Assembly (NCBI GenBank): GCA_934047225.1
Contig: OW203991.1
Coordinates: 2,666,001-2,730,000 of the forward strand
DNA from: Ypsolopha sequella
Lineage: Eukaryota > Arthropoda > Insecta > Lepidoptera > Ypsolophidae
Reading direction: 5' to 3'
DNA: 64,000 bases
Notes under the pieces: generated by a model
What the model saw: only the letters and a program-made list of their open reading frames with translations
The model's database searches: none
What the model was told of the DNA's origin: nothing
Translations under genes and position numbers: made by a program
Part shown: in pieces, positions 22,201-34,200 of the stretch
Numbering within the stretch: position 1 is the first letter of the stretch
Layout of the letters: each line of letters opens with the position of its first letter

Positions 22201-25200
22201 TTTTGTTTCTAAGCATAAACATTAATTAATTGTTTTATTAAGTTTAGAATTTATTGTTTTAAGTTTTTTTTTAATAAACATATTCAATTATTATTATTTA
22301 GATTTTTATATATTGATGTTTTTATATATTGATGTTTTTATATATTGATGTTTTTATATATTGATGTTTTTTTTAGTTTTAGGCAGATGCAATTTTGCAA
22401 ATTCACCAAAAGGTCGACAATTTCGTGACCAAGTTTCCAGTATAAATTTTCCTGTCACTTCACCATATATACGTATATTATGAACAGTATAATATATATT
22501 CACTTTTGAAAACATTTTATATATATATATATATACGAATCAATAATTAAATAAAATACTTTATATTATAAAATTATACAGTTTAAGATATATTTCGGGT
22601 CCGACCTGGACCCGCCATCAGTAAAATATTTTAAAATATATATATAATATTTTACTGATGCCGGGTCCAGGTCGGACCCGAAATGTATCTTAAACTGTAT
22701 AATTTCATAATATAATAGTAGTTTATGCTACAAGGGCGCAAAGGAATAAATTACGAGGACGATTTAAAACACGAGCGTAGCTAGTGTTTTAAACGTAACC
22801 GAGTAATTTATTGCTTTTACGCCCGTGTATCATACTACATTTTTCAATGCATAGTGTGAGGAAATGAAAACAAATATAATCTTGTGAACTTTAAATTATA
22901 ATTGGCTCAAAAAGACTGTATCCAGAGCCATTAAACAGTGGAAAAAAAAGTATAACGTCTATGGTACACAGGAAAGGCTGCACGTTAGCCAACCATTGTA
23001 AACAAATAAAAAAAATAATAATAATAAAGCCCTAGGGCAAAATAATCGACTTTTTGTTCGGTTTTGATGCATAAAAAGTGGGCCTTTACGAGCACATGCA
23101 TTGAAAAGTATTTTATTATATTATGAACAAGAAGAACTTCAACATATACGACTTCTGTTACAATACGCAACTACACATGATTATCATGATACAAGGGTCA
23201 GGTTACGGGCAGTCCGAGGTCGGCGGCTCTTTTTGTGGCGGCAAGTGTCAGTCGGGGGATGACCTATTTTGCATCGTCTCGCTAAACGTAGTTACCTCGC
23301 AAGGCGTGGCTGGCTCCACGATGACCCTGAACCGGTGGCGAGTGCGGACGTTGTCGAGTATTCCCTGGTTCAATCCCCGGTTGTCGTCGCGGCTCAGCCG
23401 TCGGTCCTGCATCACCTGACAAGTACCACACAATTGTTATACTTACATTCCGGGATTCTAGAAGTTAATAATGTAAGTAAAACATCCAGTTCGGCAAAAC
23501 ACTTTCGCATTGTACAGTACTCTCAAAGTAATAATGCGCATACAAACTTTCGCTACTGTTCGGCAAAGTTCGTATTTCCTTACACTTTCTATACAAGCAA
23601 TAAGGTCACGTGGTACGTCCGGTCGCCAGGCTATACTACCTCCATAATGATTGGACTAGTCCGTATCCTACAGCTTTGACGGTCTTTCAACTGTAGAAAG
23701 ATTAAATATCCGACTGGCCGCCTCTGTAGCAGAGTCTCGGCTTACAAACAAAGAGTTCACGGGTTCAAATCCTGTTAAAGTACATATTAAGTCCGGCCTG
23801 CATCCCTCGAAAAGTATTAAAAGTATATTAGATGCTTTCCGCATTCTCTTCCGTCTGCCACGATGGTGCAGTGCGTCCACGATGTTTGCTGAGGCACGCC
23901 TGCCGTGTGCTGAGGCAGTTATCAGGCAGCGGGTGGCGAGTTTTAGGTTGGCTCTTTCTACCACTAGCAATGGCTTAGTATGGACTGTTTATGACTACAG
24001 CCGTTCAATTGCTACTTTCTGGGCAAATTTATTAAAACCTGTGGCGCACATATCTTAATGTTAAGTTATGTTACGAATTGTTGGAAGAACATGTGTAATT
24101 ACTTTTAGTTATAGTTTTAAAATCTTATCTTGTAATTTAAAATATGGACCAATGGTTTGAAATAAAGATGATTATTATTATTATATTATTATTAAAGACT
24201 ATCCCGGCTATCTATTGCAAGACAGCAGTTGTTAAAGAGAGGACAGTGTTAACCTTCAGTCATTGTAACTCTGGGAGACTTGTATCACATACATTGCTAC
24301 ATTTCATATAACGAAAATCGTATCAAAATTCATCCATAACACTCTTAAGGTGGTAGAGCTGATCCGAGCTCAACTGTGGAGAGATACAACCATCTTAGTC
24401 GCAAACCCCCCCTAAGTTATTCGGGGGAGAGTAAGAGGACAGCCCACGACGCCTGGGACCGATTAATGGTGGTATATCCATCTCTAATTGCCGGCCTTGT
24501 TTGTTATTTATGATTAGTTTTAATATTTATCTCTTGACATTGAATGTAATTAGTAATTACTAATAATCTATTATTTATTGTTAAATTGGCTTTAATATTA
24601 TATAATTTAATTTTTAAATTTAAATTTTTTGACGTTTTAATTAATTATTTTACATTATTATTTTTGTATATTGCTGAATTACTGCTCATATTAATTATTA
24701 TGTAAATCATGTATTCATGTCTAATTAGTGTGAATATGTTATTTCGAACACAATTTATATTGTTACCGAATAAAATTAATTGAATTGAATTGAATTTTAT
24801 AAAACAGACTGGTGACGGGCAGCGGTGTCACTGGTGCAAGGTTTTCGGCACCGCGCTCATCAACCCGCCTGCCCAGCGTGTGTGAGTATGGGCAATTCTT
24901 CCATGAGGACCACAAACAATAGCCGATGTCCAGCAGTAGACGAAGACAGGCTGATGGATGGATGGACTCTTAAGGACGTCGCAACTTACAACAGATCGGC
25001 ATCAGACCACTTCAAAATAAAATCGACCATCAGCCAGACATTGCTTACCTCGATTTGCCCTGGAGCCAGTGCGGCCATCCCGAGCGGAGTAGATGTAAGC
25101 AGAGTGAATCTCGTTTTGTCATCCTCGATGTAGGCGGCGGCAGGCAGCGGGTAAAAGTTGGCTTGCAGCGGCAACTTCGGGAAATACCGACGCTTAATCA

Positions 25201-28200
25201 TCTATGAAACATAAAGATAGCTGTAGTGTTGCACAAATTTTGAAGGGGTCAAAAATACTTGAAAATCTTAAGAGTTTCACACGAAACAGGTATACAAAAG
25301 ACCTTTGACACTACAACGTTTCAACAAAATTCTAAAATGAAGTCCATTCCCGTCCACCATCCATTCAAAATACAACCACGTCACCTGGCACAGAGCCATA
25401 CAGCTGCAAAACATGCGCCATCATAAGACTGACACTAACATCAACAATCACCATGAAAACATAAAACTGCATCTACCTTCTAGAATGTAGGCACTGTCCT
25501 GAACACAAGGGAAATAAAAATCAATCATCACATCAGACTAAACCAAACACAAACACATATCGGACTCTATAACGAACATCACCCTACTCATTTCAACGCA
25601 TACACAACTTCACAACCTTCACGTTCGTTACCAAGCACGTGCATCATTGTCGGTAAGCCGACAAGTCGATTCGATGCAAATAATAATAACGCATCGCCTG
25701 CTGCATTCCCCCAGTTTCTGAACGAGCGCGCTTCATCAAAGGTTTTATCGAAGCTTTCCATCAGCGATCAGGGGGTCTAGCATAGCAGAACATACAACAT
25801 TTCTATCCCTCTCGAGGTAGATCGACAGAGTGAGAGAGAGCAGTGTATCACGCGCTATCGAGTTCGACATGGTTTGCTATGCTAGACTAGTAGGTGCGGT
25901 AATGGCCAAGAGCAAGCTTTATTGTACAGTCTGTTCGACAAGAGCGAAACCGGCATAATTTGAATTTTTAAAATTATTAGCGAAAAAAAAATGATTGTAG
26001 CAAGTAGAGGGACTCTGCCTAAAACGCATCGTGACGACAGATTCAGTACGCTCGCAACTTTTGCAGTTAGAGCACGTTTCCCGCCATGAGTGCCGCGTAC
26101 GTTTCGCGCTACGAAGCAGTGTTCCTGTGCTCGCATCCTAAAGGACCTAAAATGTCGCGCGATCAGGCTGCGAAGTATTTGAAAAAGTCGAAGGCTTTCG
26201 TGACGAAATGGGCAAGACGACATGCAACAACTAAAACCGTTGATGACCTCCCACAGCGTGGTAAAGATAGAAAGACGTCGTCCGCAGAAGACAAGTGCAT
26301 TGTCCAACTTTTCGTCAAAAATCCACGCTTGCTTCTGCGTTCTGCCCAGGAAATATTAAAGAAAAAAGGACTCAATGTGTCCCTAGATACTATCACGAGA
26401 CGGTTAGAAGAAAACAAGATAAAATATAGAAGTACTATCAAGAAACCGCTTCTTTCCGAAAGACACATTCAAAAAAGAATGGCCTGGGCACAGTAAAACA
26501 AAGACCGTGACTGGGGTAACGTAATATTTTCTGACGAAGCATCGTTTTGGGCATCAAACATAACGTCTCGTGCTTGGTCAACGGCCGATAACAAACGCGT
26601 GGTCCGAACCGTGAAATACCCTGTGAAGGTACATGTTTGGAGATGCTTCTCAAAAAGAGGTTTTGGCAACTTGCACTTATTCACTGGGCACTGAAAGCTA
26701 CGAGGATGACGAAAATATAAGAAAAAGCTCTGTTTTACCTTTCGTTAAGAGGTTGTACCCAAAGCAAACCGATAAATGGATTTTGCGACAACGACCCCAA
26801 ACACCGAAGGCAGGAAAAACATCGAGGTCTTGGACTGGCCCTCATAGTCGCCTGATGCCAACCCGATTGAAAATGTTTGGGCGTTGATGAAGCTCAAGAT
26901 GCGGGGAAAAAAACGCAAATAGTTGCTGAACTGACTCGCAATATAAAATGTGTATGGAGGTCATTGACCTGCAAATACGCCGATAAATTAGTGCAAAGTA
27001 TGTCTCAAACATGCCAGGCGATTACACACAACGGGGGGGACTGGACACCGTATTAATCAATAAAGCGTCAAAGTAAGCATAACGAACTAATTGTGTTATG
27101 ATTTTCAACTGCCTAAGTCGATTCCTTAAATAAATTATGCCGGTCACGCTCTTGTCGTACATAGTAAAAATTAAAAAATATTTCTTAAACTATACCAGAA
27201 TCATCATCCAAATCCCACTACAAAAAGACACTGCGATACGATTCGTTAATAGGTAAGGTAATAACTACAGCAACTTTTAGCTAATAGTAAGTAAATCGGT
27301 CGTCACCTGCATGCCGTTAAGATCCGTATAGAAGGTGTCCCCGTTAGCGACAGAGGTCGAGAATCGCATGGCGAGCTCCAGGTCGTTGGCCGCGGAGTCC
27401 AGCTGGAACGTATTGGTGATCTCCACTTCGCTCTGAACCAGAGACGGGTTGTTGTGCACTGTTACCTGGAGGCGAGACGGTTTATTTATTACTTAATCCG
27501 GAAAGAAAACTGTACATGGTATGTACGGTGCACTTCAATAGAGTATGATTGAGCGCAGGACTGGTAGAGCTGATGCCGAGCTCGAGTGTGGAGGTACCAC
27601 CATCTTACTTGGAGACCGCCTCGAAGTTATTCGGGGGAGAGTAAGAGGACAGCTGACAGGCAAAAAACCAGGAGGCCCACCATGCCTGGGACCGATGGAT
27701 GGCGGTATATCCTAGCCGGGCCTTATATGGAACAGACTGGTGACGGGCAGCGGCGTCGCTGGTGCGAGGGTTCCGGCACCGCGCTCACCAACCCGCCTGC
27801 CCAGCGTGTGTGAGTATGGGCAATTTTTCCAGGATGACCGCCGGGAGTGGCAAAGTCCTGGAAAGGCTTATGTCCAGCAGTGGACGAACTAGGCTGATGG
27901 ATGGAGCGCAGGAGGAAATATGTGGTGTATAAAAAGGATGTAAGCACATTTCAAAAGATGTGCTTGTATGTGATTATTTCTCTTCGTGTGTATGTGTGTA
28001 GTAATTTGATATCCTGAAAGCATAATGTGTCCCATCTTCAGTTAAAAGCACTTGTACATTATAGTTTCACTTTATGTATGTTTTCTCCCAACCGGTTTCG
28101 GATTTTACTCCATTTTCAAGGGAAGATGTTAATTAAAATATTTCGCTCACTCCAGGCACTAGCTATGAGCAACGTAAACAATGATAATCTACAAAAACAT

Positions 28201-31200
28201 ACATAAAGTGAAACTATATTGTACAAGTGCTTTTAACTCAAGATGTGTTTCAAGTTTCACCAAGTGCCGACAATCGCACGTATAAATTTTGTCACAATGT
28301 GTCCACTATACTGTATGTAATGTAAATGGACAGGGATCTATCGATCCACATACCTATCATCAGTAGGCGCGCGAGCTGAATACAGCTAAGAAATGCGCTG
28401 TATACACACACAACTGGTCCTCTAAAAAGGCCACTTTGGATGAATCATGTTATGATTCTGTTTTGATGCCATCTCTTTTGCACGCATGAAGAAACTCTGA
28501 CTTTATCCTACTTTCAAATCATTTCACGATTCACCCAAGTTGGCCTTTTTAGGTCCCGTGTTCTCTCTACGCACACAGCACACATTACAGGCGTGCGACG
28601 GAGGTGAGAGACGCTTCACCTCAGGCCACGAATTTATTCAGTTAGAGCGTGTACTGTACTCTATGCAGGCAACTGCTTCTAAACGTCGCACACTGGTTCC
28701 ATAATCACGAAAACGTGGACTTAGGGTTAAGTCAAGTTGAAGGTTAAGGGATCGAACTGATTTTTTTGTGGTAAGCTGCTGACGCCATTACAGATACCTT
28801 TTACTGATGTAGTTTTTCTGAAATATGCATTACCTTCAGAGAGATGAATTATTTTTAGTATGGAGAAAATAATGTTTTTGTCAAATACTTGCGTGATTCA
28901 GGATGGTCCTATCATCAGGCATTACACCGTCACGCATGTGTCGCCCTCCAACAGGGCAGCTAAATAACTAAATATTTTGTTTGTACACTAACATAGGTAT
29001 AAGTAAATTGTTACTAACACTTTATGGATGTATGTCCGAAATAAATGATTTATTATTATTATTAAATTTATTTAAAATATGAATAACCTCGTTTCCTGAC
29101 CACTAACCGACTCTCCAGTATGAAATTAGGCGGTTGATTAAATTTCACCTTGTATACATGTAAACCTAACACGCCCCGCTCGTCATCGCGCTTATTTTTT
29201 AGTTAGGGCTGCCATCCGTCCGGGTTTCCCCGGATTTGTCCTAGTTTGGAGGGCGTCCGGGGGCCGTCCGGGGAGGATTTGCAAAAAGATCCGGGTAAAA
29301 CCCGGACACTATATGTGTCCGGGGTAACCACAATTAATTGAAGGATAATCAATAAATAAAAACAAATCTGAGCAAATAATTCATTCGTTCGTAAACCGCA
29401 TCGAAGCCAACTCCAGCGCGGCAATATAACATATTTATTGTTTAATGAATAATTATTAATGTTGAATGAAAAATATTTAATGAATAAAATGTTAAATAAA
29501 AACTTCTTTTTTTGTTAAGAATATTTGTTTTAGGCGTGTCCGGGGAAAAACCGCAATTTTACCTAAATGTCCGGGGTTTTTGAAGTTTTTGTCCTCTGTC
29601 GGCAATTTAGATGATGGCAGCCCTATTTTTAGTCAACGACTTTCGATTTTGATACTATACAATTTTGAAGAATGAAGATCTTTCTTTCGACTATCGTCTA
29701 CAAAAAGTAAGGTATATTCTTAACCTAAACAGAGTCAACCTAGGTATGTTGGTAGGTATTCTAACTGGCCATAGGCTAGATAGACATCTGTCAATAGTGA
29801 AGGTACAGGAGGATCCCTCGTGTCCGCACTGCGGCGAGGAGAAAACGAGCAAGCGCTACTAGGTGGATGCTTCGTATATATTCTAGCCAAGATGGGGGAT
29901 ACGATGACCACATCAAGGAGGAAGTTCCAAGTATCTTGAGTACTCAGACATACATAGATTTATTAAAAGAAGCGGAAGATTTGAGGAGGGAACACTCCTA
30001 GGACATTACCCACCAACCTTCCCATGGCCATACCAACTCTATGGTTATAACGCGGGGGGTATGCACGGCTCTACGGGGTTTAATACCATTCTGGTTACCC
30101 TGCTCTCTGCAATGCTTGAATCCCCCACCAAGTTCTTTTTTAATTTTAAAAATGTCCCTAACCCGTCTCTCCCACTCTGAAGGATTGGGAGCGGGCGTTT
30201 CAGACGCTGCCGCCCGTTCTGGACTAAACAATCACGTTCTACATGTAGCGCATCAGTATTTTGTGGTCCAGCATTTAATCTTCTGCTGCTGTTCGTCTGC
30301 TCTCATTTATATATATATAAATATTATTAAATAAATAAGCACCTTCCGTCCTAGGACAATAGGATACCAAAGCTCTAAGCAATGGGAATTGGATGGAATA
30401 GCTCCGAACAGAGAGGCGACCATCCAGCCCAGCAGGCGTCCCACCTCAACATCATCATACAATTTGCCGGATTCTACAAAATGACGCCGGCGTCTGTCCC
30501 ACTAACCGCCAGCACAATCTCCGCCTGCCCGCTCTTGACGAGTCCCGCGAACAGGCTCGCCTTGAGGGGCCCCTCGCACACCACCAGCTCGGGGAAGGGG
30601 TCCGGTACGAACACGCGCGCGGGGCCCTCCGGCATGAACAGGTACGCGCCGCTGTTGTTGTCGTGCTGCTGCTGACTGCCGTAGCTGGAGGGGGAGGGGC
30701 GATCAGTACACGTCACTAATTAACGTTGATTAGTTAAAGTAGAGCCACTGAGTGATGGCACTTATGACAGCTGCATTTAGTGATGAGGTACATTTCAAAT
30801 TTCGGTTAAAAATAAAAATCAAGTGTTAGTTTACTCAACATTAGACACGTCATTCAAGTTGAAAAGAGTTGTTTAAATATCTAAATCGAAATAAGTATTT
30901 TACTATCATTTATTTTCGTTTAGTTTAACTTCGTCATTGTTTTGTTTTTATTAAAATATTATTGCGTAACTTGGCGACCTCAAACACAACCTACAAAAAA
31001 TGAGAAACCTTTTTCTAAGAAAAAAAATTCTTTGTTTCTATACGAATTCTATTGCACAATAAAGCAACATTAAAATCGAAAAATAATAACCGAAACAAGT
31101 AGTACATCACTATCAACAATGAAGTATTACATTTTTTTGTTTACACTTGCTTATAAATAATTACCATACTTTGTAGGCATTTAAACGTCATAGGCGCCAT

Positions 31201-34200
31201 CACTCAGTGGCCCTACTTTAATAGATGAAATTACTGTATAAGCAGATGGACTATATGGGACAGGTAGACAAAGGTATTGTATATATTTTTTTGCCTTCAT
31301 GACATAATTATCTCTTTATTCAATTAAAGTACAGGCTAACTTTTTACATTTAGTTGTTGTAACTAATATTATGAAAAAAAAAGACATGATCTTGCTAAGT
31401 TTCTTGCCCTTCTTCTTAGCAAGACTAATCGAATGGGCCGAATTAGGCATATATTTATTATATGTATTGCATATATTTATAATGATTGATATATATAGTG
31501 TTTTTTTGTAAATTATAGACAATAATTAATATATGCAGGATATATTTCGAGTCCTTTAGGACTCGGCATCAGTTGCATTGACAATAGACATGACATTATA
31601 AAAGACATTTTTTTTTGTTGTGTTAATGTTGTTTGTTAAGGCCTGGTCCAAAGTGGGCAATGAATGAAGATTCCCACGTGCGAAGCTGAATATCTGTGAG
31701 TGCTGGGTGAAATGACTTAATGATGCGAACTGTGAAACAATGGTTGAAAGGCGAATTGTGAGTGCGTGTGTGGGTCAGTACTGGTAGAGTGTTGTTGTTC
31801 ATAGAGTCACATGTGTGGCGATGTTATGATACACACACAAAAACCTCTACATGCACATCCAAACACAATATGCAAGACAAGTAACTGCATCTACCTCTTA
31901 GAATGCCGACATTGTCCGGCTTCCTATGTAGGTGAGACCAAAAACGCACTCCACATACGCATCAATCAACATCGCCACACATGTGACTCTATGAACAACA
32001 ACACTTTACCAGTACCGACCCACACACGCACTCACAATTCGCCTTTCAACCATTGTTTCACAGTTCGCATCATTAAGTCATTTCACCCAGCACTCACAGA
32101 TATTCAGCTTCGCACGTGGGAATCTTCATTCATCTGGTCGCTTGGTGCCCACTTTGGACCAGGCCTTAACAAACAACATTAACACAACAAAAAAAAAATG
32201 TCTTTTATAATGTCATGTCTATTGTCAATGCAACTGATGCCGAGTCCTAAAGGACTCGAAATATATCCTGCATATATTAATTATTGTCTATAATTTAGAA
32301 AAAACCACTATGTTTATCAATATTTAAAAAGAAAAGCCGGATGGTATCATTATATTTTATTATATATATTTATAATATTATTTATTCCTTATTCCTATAT
32401 TTTTATTTTATTCAAGTGTATTTTTTTTTTCATTAAATTTAAGTAAACCCAACCTTTATTATTTCCCTGTGTATTTCCCCATATTATTATTTATTACATA
32501 AAACTATTACTTATACACATATATTATTTAATTACTTATATTACATTAAAACTGACCTGTAATAAGTGTATCTGTTATACCTACATTATTTTTATACCTA
32601 CTTTCATTTCAAATATACATAGTTAAATAATTTGTGTACGACCTGACCTGTGGGGTCAATTTGTAACTCGGTGTCATTGCGAAATCCTGCGCAAGTGCCT
32701 GTGATTGCATACCAACTTTCAAATTTTCGAGCTGACACATTGTGTCACAACTTGATTAAAAATATATATATTATTAATTTAATTTATAAAAACTTTTTTT
32801 CCTCTTGTCGTCGATATGCGTTGTTTGTTGCACATCGTCTAAAACAAGATATCTTTATGGCCTAGGAGGGCTGAAATAAAAATCACGTAATTTTTTATAA
32901 AAAAGTTATGCTTCTTCGTTATTTCAATCTGGTTTCAGTTGCTTACGTCAACTTCTAGCTAGCTACAGTTGTTACGTTTACCTAGAGCGGATCAAGTTAA
33001 TATCTAAAAAGCAAGGCCGGTAAATACGTGATAATGAAAATTAATTTTCGGTGTTAGTTCATAGATTTTTTATATTACTTGAGGTAATGTTGCCAGATCA
33101 GTATATAAGGTGAAATTTAATCAACCGCCTGAATTCGTACTGGAGACTCACTTAGTGATCAGGAACAATGTTTAAAGACCAGTAAGGGTAAATCCGAAAA
33201 ACATTTTTTTTGCTCCTATACTAGGATTTGTAACAGTCTGAATGGGAGCAAAATTTTTTTTTACGGTTTCCAAAAAAGTGGCAATTGAACCTCGTTCCTA
33301 ATCACTAGCCGATTCTCCAGTATGAATTCAGGCGGTTGATTAAATTTCACCTTGTATAGTTGCTTAAGCTATGCCAGACTTATGTGAAGTTCCAAGAGGG
33401 AGGACCTCAATCACGTATTTACAAGTGAATGAATCAGCCTCGTTAATCTCGTTATAAAAACGTTCGTTAAAAACGCACATGACTATGACGAGGCTGATTC
33501 TTTTATATATTGCTGTACATTCAGCGAATATACTGCATTTGAAATAACATACCGTTTACTCGTTGCTTTCATGCCGCCAGACGACATCAAACTTAGACTT
33601 AGGGTTGCCAACTTTTTTTAGAAGAAATAAAGTCTGATTTCAAGGAAGGTAAATAAAAAGTACGGTCCTTTAAAAAAAGTATACTTTATTCAAGAAAGTA
33701 CAAAGTTTTTTTGAAAAAAATATCAAGATGGCGGCGGACGGTAGGAACTAGGAAGGCCATGCTCCTTACTAATATCCTCAAATCCTTTTGTGAAACTGTA
33801 TTTTTTGTGTTCTTTGCACAAACACAAACGCACAACGCGCACAACTCATACATTTTCCCTCGGATTTTTTTTACAGCTGTGTTTTCGCTGGCTGGTGTTG
33901 TCAGTTTACATCTAATTTTGCGTAAAGATTGAAATAAAGTATTTTCACGTACTTTATTGGTATTCAAAAGTATAAAGTACAGGGACTCAAAATTACGTAA
34001 GATACTTTATTTTAAAGTATGGTTGGCAACCCTACTTACACTTGACCCGTTCTAGATAAACGCAACAGCTGTAGTCAGCGATACGTTTATGTAAGTTCCT
34101 AAAACGATATTTAAATAACGAAGAATCAAAACATTTTCAAAACAAAATGACGTGATTTTTTTCGCACTGTGACGTCATCCGCGCGCACTGTGACGTCATC

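Larger units (their letters stand above)
21402..23295. other. Mannosidase intron 15: contents
   Basis: Contents: foldback MITE 21531-21667, 16-bp tandem repeat 22303-22372, Penelope terminal palindrome 22560-22716 and, directly adjoining, the GCTACAAGGGCG element 22714-23106. 21670-22300 is AT-rich with no recognisable feature. Confidence 0.6.
23416..25048. other. Mannosidase intron 14: contents
   Basis: Contains a tRNA-headed LINE/SINE-like element 23696-24180 and a SINE-like element 24355-24965 split by a ~300-bp AT-rich insert with a GAATTGAATT tail (24498-24795). 23440-23695 has no recognised feature. Confidence 0.6.
25202..27306. other. Mannosidase intron 13: contents
   Basis: Contains a decayed Penelope fragment (25330-25640), a short GGTCTAGCA inverted-repeat element (25770-25889) and a Tc1-like transposon (25925-27163). 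Confidence 0.6.
27466..30506. other. Mannosidase intron 12: contents
   Basis: Contains a SINE-like element (27563-27905), a Penelope-type palindrome (28034-28246), a small MITE (28415-28557), a MITE solo end (29093-29161), a TA-flanked MITE (29204-29625) and a LINE relic (29660-30110). No feature is recognised in 28560-29090. Confidence 0.6.
31510..32297. mobile_element. Penelope-like element: GIY-YIG end flanked by 313/329-bp inverted arms
   Basis: The left arm (31510-31822) is the reverse complement of the right arm (31969-32297) except for a 12-bp gap. The arms carry ATTATAGACAATAATTAATA, the hammerhead-like block and the 3' part of the GIY-YIG ORF. Inverted, partly duplicated ends are a known habit of Penelope-like retroelements. 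The reverse transcriptase domain is absent. Confidence 0.8.
31235..32610 (+). mobile_element. LINE-like 3' repeat (copy A) interrupted by a Penelope palindrome
   Basis: 31235-31505 (AGCAGATGGACTATATGGGA; CATGATCTTGCTAAGTTTCT) and 32340-32610 (TATTCAAGTGTATTTTTTTT; CCTGTGTATTTCCCCATATT) together match 63470-63975 and, in part, 51112-51391. The Penelope unit 31510-32297 sits inside it and is the younger insertion. Confidence 0.65.

Noticed and set aside
23269..23679. 136-residue + strand open frame
   Set aside because: It is antisense to mannosidase exon 15 and has no recognisable protein features.
23726..23775. tRNA gene
   Set aside because: The A and B boxes are present, but the sequence does not fold into a full cloverleaf that I can trace and it leads into LINE-derived sequence; better read as a SINE-type head.
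30041..30334. 97-residue + strand open frame
   Set aside because: It overlaps decayed LINE sequence, has low-complexity ends and no start context or splice support.
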